Below, piece after piece: positions 46,511 to 58,000 of a stretch of 64,000 bases of DNA; position 1 is the first letter of the stretch, and every line of letters starts with the position of its first letter. Origin of the DNA: Phallusia mammillata (Eukaryota; Chordata; Ascidiacea; Phlebobranchia; Ascidiidae); NCBI GenBank assembly GCA_003260075.1, contig QLIY01000063.1:1-64000 (forward strand), given 5' to 3'. The notes below the pieces were generated by a model. That model worked only from the letters and a program-made list of their open reading frames with translations. It made no database searches and was not told the DNA's origin. Made by a program: the position numbers and the translations under genes.

Positions 46511-48089
46511 CTGATGCCACGGGTCAAGGGAAAAAAACTACTGTGGAGCTCCGCGTGAACGCACAATGCGCAGGTATGAGATGCGCCATGGAAGCGTGAC
46601 GTGCTTTAAGGAAGCTAAGACCCTATCTAAGCTCCGGTTACAGCTATTAGGTACGCGGTATAGCTTTTCTAAATTTAGTCGTGGGCCAACGGTACTGTTA
46701 TACGTGTACAGTCGACACTTGTACTTTTATTTCATGCACCGCTTTATGCACATTAGATTATTTTACCCTCGATAAATGGTGTACGTTTTTTAGATTTTTT
46801 AGTAGGAGAAACCCTAAACAAATCAAAAGAAGCAGTAAACGATAATACTATTCTTACTGTTGTACATTAAATAAAAACAAAGTAAATTGAATTCCATGCG
46901 ATACAGTTCCGCTTCGCAAAGTACTGCTGCCCATCACGCTAACTGAACCAAATAGACACCAAAGTTTACGGCCCGCTTGCTCACTGTTAAGGCTGAAGAG
47001 TTCCGACAAAGTGTTGATATTTATATAATTGTGGTAGAGCAACAGGCCATTGTGAAAATGTTCTACTCTATTGTGTGCTGCATGTCACTGTACTCAGGAT
47101 GCTCACACCATCCATCCGTTGCTACATGATGCGTTTCGATTTTGTCCCTTGTGACTTCCTATGAATGTTTTTACAGCCTGTGGTGAACTATATGTTGTTT
47201 TAAGTCCCAGAATTGTAATTACGAAAATGTTGAATTTGAAATCCGATTTTTTTTATCGGCTATTCGTATTCAAACATATTTTTTGTGCCTTTGTTTACCC
47301 CAGGCTAAATAATTCAAATTTGCTTTTGATACTTATAAAACGAAACTGGTGCCCTGTAACGCGCTACGTTATTTATTGACTCAACAAAATACAGCTCCCA
47401 CTGAAAAAGCAAATTAGAATTTAAATATAGAATGGCATTTAAAATAAACCATATGGTGACTTTTTACAATTGTGCATTCCTAATCATAGCAGACAAATTG
47501 CTTTTTTGTTCTACAGTGTAGATTTTTCTTGTGCCGTTTGTGCCTTTATTTACCATCATAAAACATATATATGTATATATATGGACGTTGTTCAAAATGT
47601 TGATCCTTAAACTATTGCTAAACGAACCGTGTTTTTACCTCTATTTACACTTCCTTGCACTGGAAAGCTGAGTACCAAGCACCTTACCAGTAGTGATTGA
47701 CTCTAACCGTCACGTAAAACGACCGAGCATACTTTGCCAAGTAATGTTGTGACTGTATTGACCAATGTCATGAATTTAAAATATTCTAACGCTATTTGTA
47801 CGTGCAGATTGTTGTTGTGTCATTTGCAACAGAGGTTCTCAAACTTTTGTTTTCTTTACCCCATGCCGATTTCGAAGATTTTTTTTCTTAAAAAGGTAAT
47901 TTTGCAACTATTGCAAAAATCAACTCCAGATAAATGTGATTTGGTAAGATAAAATATGTTTCATCTCTTAAGGAATTTCAACATATATTTACTCTACCTT
48001 TATATTTACTCTACCACATTACGTTCAGAACTTATGCGTTAGTACTGCAAATTGGGACATATTATTTTATACGAATGCACACACAAACT

Positions 48090-48410
48090 TGTTTTTTTGT
48101 CTGTTTTGAGCCTAATATTCGGTAAAGCACGTGTTTGAACTGTTTTCCGCTTGTCTTAAAAAGCAGTGACGATCCAGTCACATACGCAGTTTGTTGAAAG
48201 AATATTGGGCAAGAATTTAGCGTTAAAAAGCGTATCTGCTCCCGGGGGGGGGGGATTTTTTGTCCGTTTTGAGCCTAATATTCGGTAAAGCACGTGCTTA
48301 AACTGTTTTCCGCTTTTCTTAAAAAGCAGTGACGATCCAGTCACATACGCAATTTATTTAAAGAATATTGGGCAAGAATTTAGCGTTAAAAAGCGTATCT
48401 GCTCCCGTTA
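48090..48410. repeat. Direct duplication split by poly-G
   Basis: About 150 bp (TGTCTGTTTTGAGCCTAATA ... AGCGTATCTGCTCCCG) is repeated around a G run at 48244-48254, with a few substitutions (GTTTGAACTG versus GCTTAAACTG, GTTTGTTG versus ATTTATTT). Confidence 0.85.
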
Positions 48411-49369
48411 TGCTACTTTGTCTTGAATGGCGATCGTGAGCACACAATCGATGCCTTAACTATGCTGTATGTTTTTACTGTGAAGCTTTCGCGTTTATGT
48501 TTTTCTTTTCGCACAAATGTGCAAAACCGCTATGCAAGTGCACGTTGCTTTCTTCGCCTATTAAAGCCACTCTTTGGACAACAGTACCTATCGGGTAGCT
48601 AACGTTGAATTACATGTGTTTTTTTACAATAATTACAAGTTGTTTTGTTAATTTTTATAAGTAATGGTACAGCTTTTGCTAAAGTGGGCCATCTTTGGCA
48701 AAGATCCAGCTGGCATAACGTAATAATTACTTTATATTGAAGCCATCAACAGTTGGTGCTTGTCATGGTATTATATGCCCAACCGTGGGTTGTGTTTCTT
48801 TCGAACAGGCTACCGCTTTGTATTGTCTGCCTGAGGACTGGAAATAAATCTGTGATTGCTGGCTTATGCGGCTGATTTTCAATGAGACAGCTATAGCTAA
48901 CCGGAAGTGACGTGTATTGCTTTAAACACAGCAACCGCAGGCGGTTTGTTCCGCGAATGAACAATGTGAATTATAATGGTTATCAGTTTTTACCAAGCTC
49001 ACCACGAACTTTTCTTAGGCCTGTACTTCAGTGCGTTTAACCATGAAGTTCGTTTTATGCGAAATCTGAAAGTTCGCCCAAAGTCTGTAGCTGCTATGTC
49101 GTTACAGTTTGAAAATGACAAAACAAAAACAATTCTTGAATGTTAATGCGATTTGAACTATGATAGGTTCAACCAATTAAATCATGTGGGGTTAATCAAC
49201 CGACATTGAAAACCGTTTGATAATTCATAATCAATAAGCGATGCCACTGTAGACAGTTCCTTGGTAAACATCATTTAAGCCTACCGTTGTAGGGCGGTTT
49301 GGTTTAGTTTTCCTAGCCAACCCGATCACAAATGGTTATTGAATTGAGGACGAGACAAACAATAGCCAG

Positions 49370-49605
49370 TGTCCCCGCTCCTTTAAGGAAATATGCGCCA
49401 ATACAATAATCACGACCTACATGAAATCTGTCGCGTACAAACAAGAAACGAATTAGGTTCCGAAACGAATATACGCCGCGGGGGGGGGGGGTGTCCCCGC
49501 TCCTTTGAGGAAATATGCGCCAATACAATAATCACGACCTACATGAAATTTGTCACGCGTACAAACAAGAAACGAATTAGGTTCCGAAACGAATATACGC
49601 CGCCA
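49370..49605. repeat. Direct duplication split by poly-G
   Basis: About 110 bp (GTGTCCCCGCTCCTTT ... GAATATACGCCG) occurs on both sides of GGGGGGGGGGG (about 49480-49491), with small differences (TTTAAGG versus TTTGAGG, GTCGCG versus GTCACGCG). Confidence 0.85.
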
Positions 49606-50149
49606 TCCAGAACCCCATACATGCTATTTTTGTCATCTACAAAAGCTTAATCAATAGCAGTTCCAGTTATAGTTGCTAGTTGCACGTGAATATCAGTCGC
49701 ACAACCGATATGGCGTTGTGAACCCGAAAGAGGGTGAAGTTTATACCTTTGTTAAGGTCAAGGTCACAATAAAACAAAATAGTTTGGCAGACTATTTACA
49801 GGCAGTTGTAAACGCACAAGAAGACCTAGGAAATGTTCAAACCCTTGAGTTCTGTTGCGCTTGTAAATTATTGCTGCATAATGTCCTGTTTAACTGATTT
49901 TAAGCCATCGATGAAATGCTTGGGCTATTAAAGCAATTAATTTCCGCACTTTTTAAAAATGCGTTTTATTGAGCAATTGATTCCGCACTACCTATTTCCG
50001 CAAGTGTTTTTCTATTGGATGGGTAGGTCGCATGTGCAAATGCATTAATTTGTAACTTTTTTCCCAGTGAGGGCAAAGTTGTCACATATTCCAGCAAGAC
50101 AATATGTATATGTAACCCCCATAAACGTTGTGTTGCGCTGACGCCAGTT

Positions 50150-50322
50150 AAACCGGATTAGGTAAATTTGGATCTTCGCCAAATTCGGACAAAACTTCAG
50201 GTACGAATGATTTGTAATGTGATAGAGCTTTAACTAATCAACATTGGTTAATCCGGATCTTTGCCTAATCCGGACAAAATTTATGGTCCGAATGGATCCG
50301 GATCAACCGAGGTTTACTCTAT
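50150..50322. mobile_element. Second, truncated copy of the pogo-like MITE family
   Basis: The right end (reverse complement AGTAAACCTCGGTTGATCCGG) matches the MITE at 39970-40154, in the opposite orientation. The left end GTTAAACCGGATTAGG is less conserved. The right end runs directly into the 91-base poly-G at 50326. Confidence 0.65.
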
Positions 50323-50325
50323 ATA

Positions 50326-50416
<91 letters not shown>
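50326..50416. repeat. Poly-G run of 91 bases
   Basis: Error-free homopolymer adjacent to the MITE end. Confidence 0.9.
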
Positions 50417-50417
<1 letters not shown>

Positions 50418-50542
50418 ATTTTGAAATATGAGAAAAGGGCGGTAAAGAACAATATATATCGGAAAACATCACAAAAAATAAAGCTTTGGAAAAGTGAAGG
50501 AATGTACAAAAACGTCAAATATCTCCGTCAATCTGTGTTTTA

Positions 50543-53500
50543 TTAATTCTGCAAATTTTGGCAAGTCTTGATTGTCGCCATTGCATTAGCTGCAGTGGGT
50601 CTCTGTTCGGGGTCCGCACTCCAGCACGATGCGATAAGGTCGAAGTAAAGTCTTTCCGCACTTGCCATTCCACATGCGCTACTGACTATAAAGTAAACAG
50701 AAAAATAAAATAACTTTTACCAGCAAACCACTTGGAAAAGTACGTTTGAAAATTGTCAGTGAGGGCTTAAATAAAACAGACTTCACGTCTCCATGCGAAG
50801 GATTTAAACTGACATTTGTTGCTCTTACGGAATGTATTGTTCGGTGTACGGCGATTTTATCACGAACAAAAAGCGACATCGCCGTACAATCCTTAGCGAA
50901 TTGAACAAACCATTGCACCCTAGCAAACGAGAACGGTTACATACTCGACGAAACCTCGTTGATTTCAGGAAATGGTTTAAGTAAATTTCTTTGTTAATAT
51001 AAGTGCTTGATTATAACTGTGTTGGTATATTTAAAACACAGGCGATCGTTTAGTTATGGTTGGGTCTACAAGGGTTACGTGTTTGTTTTTGGACATTGAT
51101 GCCAGCAGAATACAATATTAAATCACTCTTGTGTTTAGTAAACAGTCGTTATGCTTACCTGGCGACGCAGTGCTTGGTTGTGGAATTTTCGGGCGAGCAC
51201 CAAATGCAACAACAGCAAACACGGTTGCGTGGTTGTGTTGACCAGCGTATGGTAAGACTCGACTCCATAGCTGCCATGCTGTGATGCTAAACGAATATAT
51301 GTCCGATTTGGTGCAAGGCACGTAACCACGAAGTAACTCCGGCGCCCGGTAGATGAAAGTCCCCATAAGCTGCGATCTGCAAACAAAAGCGTATTGAAGT
51401 ATTGGAATCGCTCAGAGATTTTAGTCACACAGTACCTTCAATGATTTTAAAATTGAAATGGTTGACATAGCGTTTTGAATAAAAAACATCAATGTGATAA
51501 GACCTAAGGAACCTGTTTAACTCTTGTAATCTGCGCGTCGAAATTATTGCTAGATAAAGTCCCGTTTAACTGATTTTTAGCCATCCATAAAATAAAAAAT
51601 ACCAAATGTGATGTACAATTTCTGAACATGCACCAATCCGAGGAACTAAGACTGGCTCTGTACTTAATACTGGCGAAGCATATAATACTTACGACGATCT
51701 TGCCGAGCCGGATGACTTTGATGATGATGGTGCTGAGAGCATTGTGGAGTTGCTCATTATGGAGTCAGAACATCCGGTAATGTTACAATTCGGGTCTCTT
51801 ATACTTTTGTCCGCCTGCACAAGCAATCAATGAACAAAAATCAGTATTTTTTTACGACCAGTCAGAAAATTTGTTTCACAACCACGCCATGATGAGAAAT
51901 TTACCTGCTGGGGTTCATCGACGTTGGCAATACGCAAGCACGATCCAAAGTCGCACACTTTGCACACGTCATCATGCGTCACGATTACGTTGCTAGGTTT
52001 CAGATCAAGGTGAGCTAGTCGTTTGCTGTGAAGATAATCCAAGGCCTGAAGAATATCCGCAGAAAATCTGCAATATACAAAGAATTGTAAAGATTGAAAT
52101 ATTTTTGACTTGTGTTAACGCCTTTTCTTTTTGAAGGGCACGTACCAATTTCATTCAGCAAATATTTGTATGTCTGCTACCTAATTGAACCCAAACAAAG
52201 CTCGTATACCAATGTGTAAAGGTCCTTACCTGTATCGTCGTTGCGGGGTTATAGGTTCTTTAATATCATTAATCAGTTGTGAAAGATTTCTGTTGCCGGC
52301 ATGTTCCATCACAACGTAGCTTTACATATAGCAACAAAAAATTAACGTCAGTCATTGGCACAAATATGTTTTAATCAACTTTACATCTGATTAAATTATT
52401 CAATTTGCCTCATTTTTGTGTTATTTTCTACTCACAGCCACACGTATAGTAGACTGTTTTGCGTATTATGTGTCACATTAGTGTATGAATTTATATGCAA
52501 AGGCTTACCAGTAGCTGCGCGAATTGCTGTTGGACGGCGATGGTGTAGGTTGCACGACCACTAGTGTTCGGACAATGTTGGCGTGTCGCAAACGAAGTCC
52601 GTTCATTTCACCCTGTTAAAAGCAATCGAAAAACTACATTACCATAATCACAATCTTGTAAAAAATCCTGCACCACATATTCCGATGTGAATTATTAGTT
52701 GCTTCCTTTTAGGTTTAACCACCCTTTTTGGCATTTCTTTTTTTTTCGTGATGTGTTATTGTGCGTTTATTCGCCAATACAAAGATTGTGCACATATATG
52801 GATTTTTAATTTTTCCCTTACCTGCAAAGTTTCAAGAACAGCTTGTCTCGATTTAAACGCATTTTCGATCTTCTTTATCGCCACCTTTTCCCCACGGTAT
52901 CGACCTAAATTTGAAAACAACAGTGTCAGTATATCTTTCCGAATACCACAAAATCATGTTAATTCCACATTTCCACAAAATTGATGCTAATTTAAAATCC
53001 ACACCAACCTTCGAACACTCTTCCAAAGCCACCGCGTCCCAACTGCTCTGAAGTGATCAGCTCAGATTCATCGTCCTCCCAAAAGTAAAACTTTCCTGAT
53101 GGGCATTGCTCTATGACATCTTGCAACCGCTTGGTGTGCCTCAAACTGGTTGTGACGCCGCAACTCGCGAAACGCTTCCATTTAAAATGACGAGGTGATG
53201 AAATTGACTTTGTGGCGTTATTATGACCAGACAGTGGCACTGGACTCTGAGATGACCAGGACACTGAACTTGGAGAAAGAGCTACTCCAGAAAGCCGAAG
53301 TATCTGGGATCGATTCCCGTGTTTGGGAGTAGAAGCAGGAGCCACTGATGCACTAAAGACGCTGCATTTTTTGGTCATATGATTATGAGCCGTGTGATCG
53401 TCGTGAGTCGACTGGTTGGCGGAATCATGAACCTACAAAAGAAAACTGAAGTTTGTCAAAGCTATTTTTGTACAATTGCAAAATATATCAGCTAAAAACC

Positions 53501-54099
53501 TAAAATATGTCAAAGTTATTTTGACAGAATTATAAAATTGTGAATTTGGAAATAGGCGGATTTTTAAGTGACAAAACGAACCAAATAAACTAAAATATAG
53601 TTTATCAATAATTTGACCATTTTTGACGAACCTCATTTAGTTAAATTTAGATCTTATAAAAACATACGGCACATGAAGTGAAAGAAGTCAACTTGTCTGA
53701 CGCGAACTCATAGTCACTGACGCTCACCTTAACCTTGTGACGATGTTCGGGCAAGTCACTGATGCCAAAATGCCTCTTGCGCGACGCATGTGGCAGAAAC
53801 TTATACGGACTCACGCCGCCGAGGGATTGGCCTGCCATCATCTGACTTGCGTTGGCGGTCGGTGTGTAACTCCACTGTTCTGAGATATTCCTTTTACTGG
53901 GCAGCGAGCTTCCAGGACTAACAATGCTGTTGCCCAGCTTTGGAGTTGACCTTGCTGTAGGCGAATGTGCAACACCAGGCGCAAACCTGTGAATGCTATC
54001 GGCTGCTGCTGCTGAAGGTAAATCTGATGAGCGTGGACTAACCGGTCTTGGCGAGAAGAGGCGGGAAAATTTGCGAAGCTTGGTAACAGGTGATGACAT
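50543..54099 (-). CDS. MOS: Serine/threonine kinase Mos, 529 aa with a long Ser/Pro-rich N-terminal extension
   Basis: Germ-line MAPK kinase kinase that maintains oocyte meiotic arrest through MEK/ERK. Exons: 53728-54099, 53009-53432, 52822-52904, 52509-52612, 52230-52319, 51905-52067, 51159-51369, 50543-50685; 1,590 nt, with all phases matching. The kinase domain starts near residue 250 with LGRGGFGRVFEG, then the lysine in EKVAIKK, the hinge YVVMEHAGNRNLSQLI, the catalytic loop AHLDLKPSNV (about residue 378, HLD rather than HRD as in other Mos proteins), CKVCDFGSC, GTFIYRAPELL, DIYSFSITAWQLWS and SCWSADPEQRPT. Residues 1-245 are Ser/Pro-rich with many SP/TP sites (RLFSPRPVSPRSS); vertebrate Mos, at about 340 residues, lacks such an extension. 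Unlike intronless vertebrate MOS, this gene has seven introns. The exon-7 acceptor is the second of two AGs, as phase requires. Confidence 0.95.
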
Positions 54100-55089
54100 T
54101 TTGATTTTGTGCAGATAGTATTTTACCAAACTCTTAATTTTTCTATTTTAGGAAGAAAATTTCAGATAATAATTATCACATAATTTTGTTTTCGCAGTTT
54201 CTAATCGAAAGCCAAGAATACAGCCTAAAAAACAGGTTTCTCCCTCTGTCTATCTTGGCTTTGCACTAAACATTAACATCTTGTTATTAAATTGTACCTG
54301 TTTACAAGTACGCTGGGAGTCTGAAATAGTCCGACATATAGCTACAGTGTCTGGTTTTCAATAAAAAGTTGTTCAGCTTATAAACTGGCATCTACTGCTG
54401 TTATTTAAGGTATTTATGTGACTGAACACTTTTCCTTTTCTGTGTATCCTTTGAGGCTGGCACACATTGTGTTGTGGGGTGCAAAGTACCAAACAGACCG
54501 CTTTATAACAAAACTTCATCCATCTGTTATCTGTCTTTGCACCTCGCGCAAACAAATTAGAAACAGCTGGTTGGAAATGCGATAAAAACTAAGCACGCGA
54601 AAACGTGGACGTCATCTAATGACGTCATTGATAACGTAAGTTACATTTTAAAAATTTGAGTGCAGGGAATTACTAATTACGATAAACTTATGATTAAGTA
54701 TTTTAATGCGAACGAAGGATTTCTATCAAAATATTCACAAGTATATTTAAATATGTAATTTACTGACATTTTAACCACAGTAGACGATAAACATCAGCAC
54801 ACAGTACAACAAAACAACTTTTTCATCAATAACAACGAAACAAAAAAATAAGACATATAAATAAATAATTCAGAAATCTTACGCCATATATTTTCTGTTA
54901 ACATAGTGGTGTAATAAAAATCCTTAAAAATTAGAATAATATAATCTCTTGGAAGTAAACTGTTCGGGAACCGGGTAATTTATTTAAACAATATGATTCA
55001 TGTCCCATAAAAATCGTAGTTATTTAGTTTAGTATTTTCGCATTCGCATTTGCAGAAACGGAAATATGTTGCTGTTTTTTGGTAAGGTT
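54100..55089. other. Intergenic region upstream of Mos and downstream of the receptor gene
   Basis: About 1 kb, AT-rich. It should contain the Mos promoter and 5' UTR and the receptor 3' UTR. Nothing else was recognised. Confidence 0.5.
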
Positions 55090-58000
55090 TTAGCGTCTGG
55101 TGCTCCGTCTTGAAGGGCTGGATATGCTCTGCAGCGACACCGAGCGGGTATAATTTCCCGTAGTGGCATGGTGAGTTGTGTGTTGTCGATTATCATTTGA
55201 TGTTTGGAAGCACCGAAACGTGGAACGGAATTCTCTTCGAAACTGAGCTGTGGAAAATGCAAATAAATATTTAATTGCTGTTGTAAGAAAGTATGGTCTG
55301 TCATTCTGGATATTGATTTATACCCTAATTGTCCCAAATTCATGCCATACCTATTAGTTGCACACCATTATGTAAATACATACACACATAGTAAGTGGTA
55401 TATATGCCTATTTAGCTGATTTGCCTGTTTCACATCTTTCAATTGTTTTCTGAATAACATAAAGTAAGGTATAATTTCGACCGCGTTGTTGTGGCATTGC
55501 GTATTGGACATAACATGTGATAGACACGATAGTTTTGGCCGCAATGACTATGGGTATTATATTCTTGCGTAAGTATGCGCTAAAAGAAAACGACTTCAAG
55601 GCAAATATTAGAGCTAAAGCAACTTACCACTAAAGAAGTTATAGATGATGGGGTTGAGGGCGCTGTTGAGGTACATTAACAGGTGAGCAACCGCAAAGAC
55701 AAAGTAGATCGTTCCGCGATTAACTGAGCCGAATCCCCCGAAGGCTCTGTTGAAAGGTAGATTTGGTTGTTCAGAACATTGTGAAATATTTAATACAATT
55801 ATTGTGTGTCTCTTGTGGAAGTATGGTTTAAATTTATACTTAGTCTGTGCTGCTGCTGACAGTGTAAAATGTTGATTTTAGATTTGTACTATCGAACGAA
55901 ATCGTGAACTAATATGGTGTAATGGAAGTCAATAAAAATACTTTTTAAGTATTAAACTGGTCATAACGAAATAACTAGATTTGGTTTTCAGTTATGTTAA
56001 AAAAAGAAATAAGCTTACCAAGTTGCCCGATATGGAATATGGTATTCTAAGAAACAGGATAAATTACCTTACAACATCTGCTACCACTGCTATATAATAT
56101 CTGATTATAGGGCCAGATATGTCAGTTATTCTTGATGTTATTATCTCTCTGTTATACGAGCATGTCTGACATAAAGCATGTTTTCTCTGGTACGTATGTC
56201 CCTAGTGCATTGACATTTAGACACTGTGGCTAAGTTTATGTTGGAACGATTGTAATCGGGTCATCATGTACGCAGATATCAGATAATACCGTACTGCTAC
56301 ATTATTATTTGTAGACCACAGGACCATGCCATTAAACGTGGATAAATCGGATAAATAAGGACAAAGTATCTTTGTTATTGTATGAAGTCAACGTTTGCTA
56401 AGTAGCTGCCACAAAAGGTGAAAATTAATACAAACTTTAAAACATAAAAATACTGTTACATTCATAACAAATAGAAACAATAGTACATTAATGTATATGT
56501 AAAAAGCTAATGAACAAGCGTTTCGCCTTCACAATGTTGCCCATTTAACACTTTTGTCGATTAACTAGTGTAATGGTATAAACAACATTGGTCTACTAGT
56601 CGTTTTTTAAAAAGTTGCAATTATGCTGACGTTTTGCCCACCAGAACGACAGGGCTTTGTAGAGCAATAATCATGTTTAATTGTAAAAAAGAATGCTTAA
56701 ACTAATAGTAGATTTAAAGTATTACAGGTCATTTTACCTTCGTACAAGATCTAGGATCATGACAGGAGCGTAGCAAAGACCGAAGACGACGATGAGAGCA
56801 ACTTGCATCCGGGCACTTTTCTTCCGCGCATGGATGAGCATGATCTGTAAGTCACGTGAGATGCAAAATAGTTCTACCAACAATGGAAGCAAATGGCTCG
56901 TAGAGCTCGAAAATTTTAAAGGTTGTTTTGACATGTCTGAGTTTACAAATTCCTTTAGATGAGATTTTAGTGAATAATTGGGTATCTCACTTAAGTATTA
57001 ATAATTAATATCCAGTTTTAAATATTTATGCCCGTATCAAGGCAACTGCGGTTTCGAGTTTTAATTTTCTTTAAAAATGTGCACGTAAGAAAGAAGTTTA
57101 CGCGAGGGTCCTTCTTCAATAAACGCTTTATCCTGTAATCTGGTGAACATCTGAAAGGAATTAAACAATAAAGTGCCAAATTAATTTTACCTGCCAGCTT
57201 ATCAAAGTGATGTATGTAAACTTCGTATATACATGACTCACAATCGATAAAAATAATAATTGGTACGTGATAGTTCAACTCTTAACGGAAAGAAAAGCAG
57301 CTCGCTGGATATGAATTTAATGATTTGATGCGTGTTTCTGTCTTAATTTAATGGATTAATTTTTTGATATTTGCGGTGTATGCAAATTAAATGCCTGGTG
57401 ATTTGCTGAGCCGGTAAATGCCGTTTGGAAGCGCCGAGCAAATCCAAAAAAATATTAGGTTTTTTTTCGTCTGAAGGGTGTTTTTTCGTTGTTATTATTT
57501 GCACATAGCGTTTTACCTTCGCTGAACATTTACGACAAACAATTTTGTCAGATTTTGCCAGAGAGATGCGTCTTCTGATACGTCGTGTCATGGAAGATGT
57601 TCGCCGCGTTTGAACCAAAGGTCTTGCCTCTGCCAAAACAAGAAAGGCACGCAAGGTTAACAAGGAAAAATGGGACCAACTTAACGTATATTTACTTTTG
57701 ATTTAAATTATTACCTTTGGTAAATGACGGCGGTCTTTCATATAAGTTGCTTGTGACGCTGCTGATAATGGAAGACGCCGAGTTCAACTGCCAAAAATAA
57801 AAAAGGCGTTCATCATCATTTGTAGCTCCACAAAGCAGAATATTCTAAATCAGTGTTAGTCTGCATTTGGGTTGTATTTCTCTATTATCGATTCTGTACG
57901 CTTTTGAATTCTCTCCACAATAAATCATTACAACCTCGAGCAAGCGTAGTCAGACATGGGGCAATTCGTATTCGTCATTCGTATTCGAATGCATTCGAAT

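Larger units (their letters stand above)
46511..50542. other. Convergent intergenic region (4 kb) with repeats
   Basis: Between the fucosyltransferase and Mos 3' ends. Holds two poly-G-split duplications (48090-48410, 49370-49605), a MITE copy (50150-50322), an AT microsatellite near 47568-47582 and a 91-base poly-G. No gene was found. Confidence 0.6.

Noticed and set aside
47568-47582. ATATAT stretch as a promoter element
   Set aside because: A simple AT microsatellite between two convergent genes, with no transcript start expected nearby.
50244-50546. Polyglycine or polyproline open frames
   Set aside because: Translation of the 91-base poly-G run.
51370-51379. First AG acceptor before Mos exon 7
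   Set aside because: It would break the frame; the second AG gives QQLMGTFIYRAPE in phase.
55029-55343. Alternative frame of the receptor last exon (ending in RMRKY)
   Set aside because: The phase of the preceding exon and the helix-8 match (FRREF, FRCF) select the other frame, which ends at 55090.
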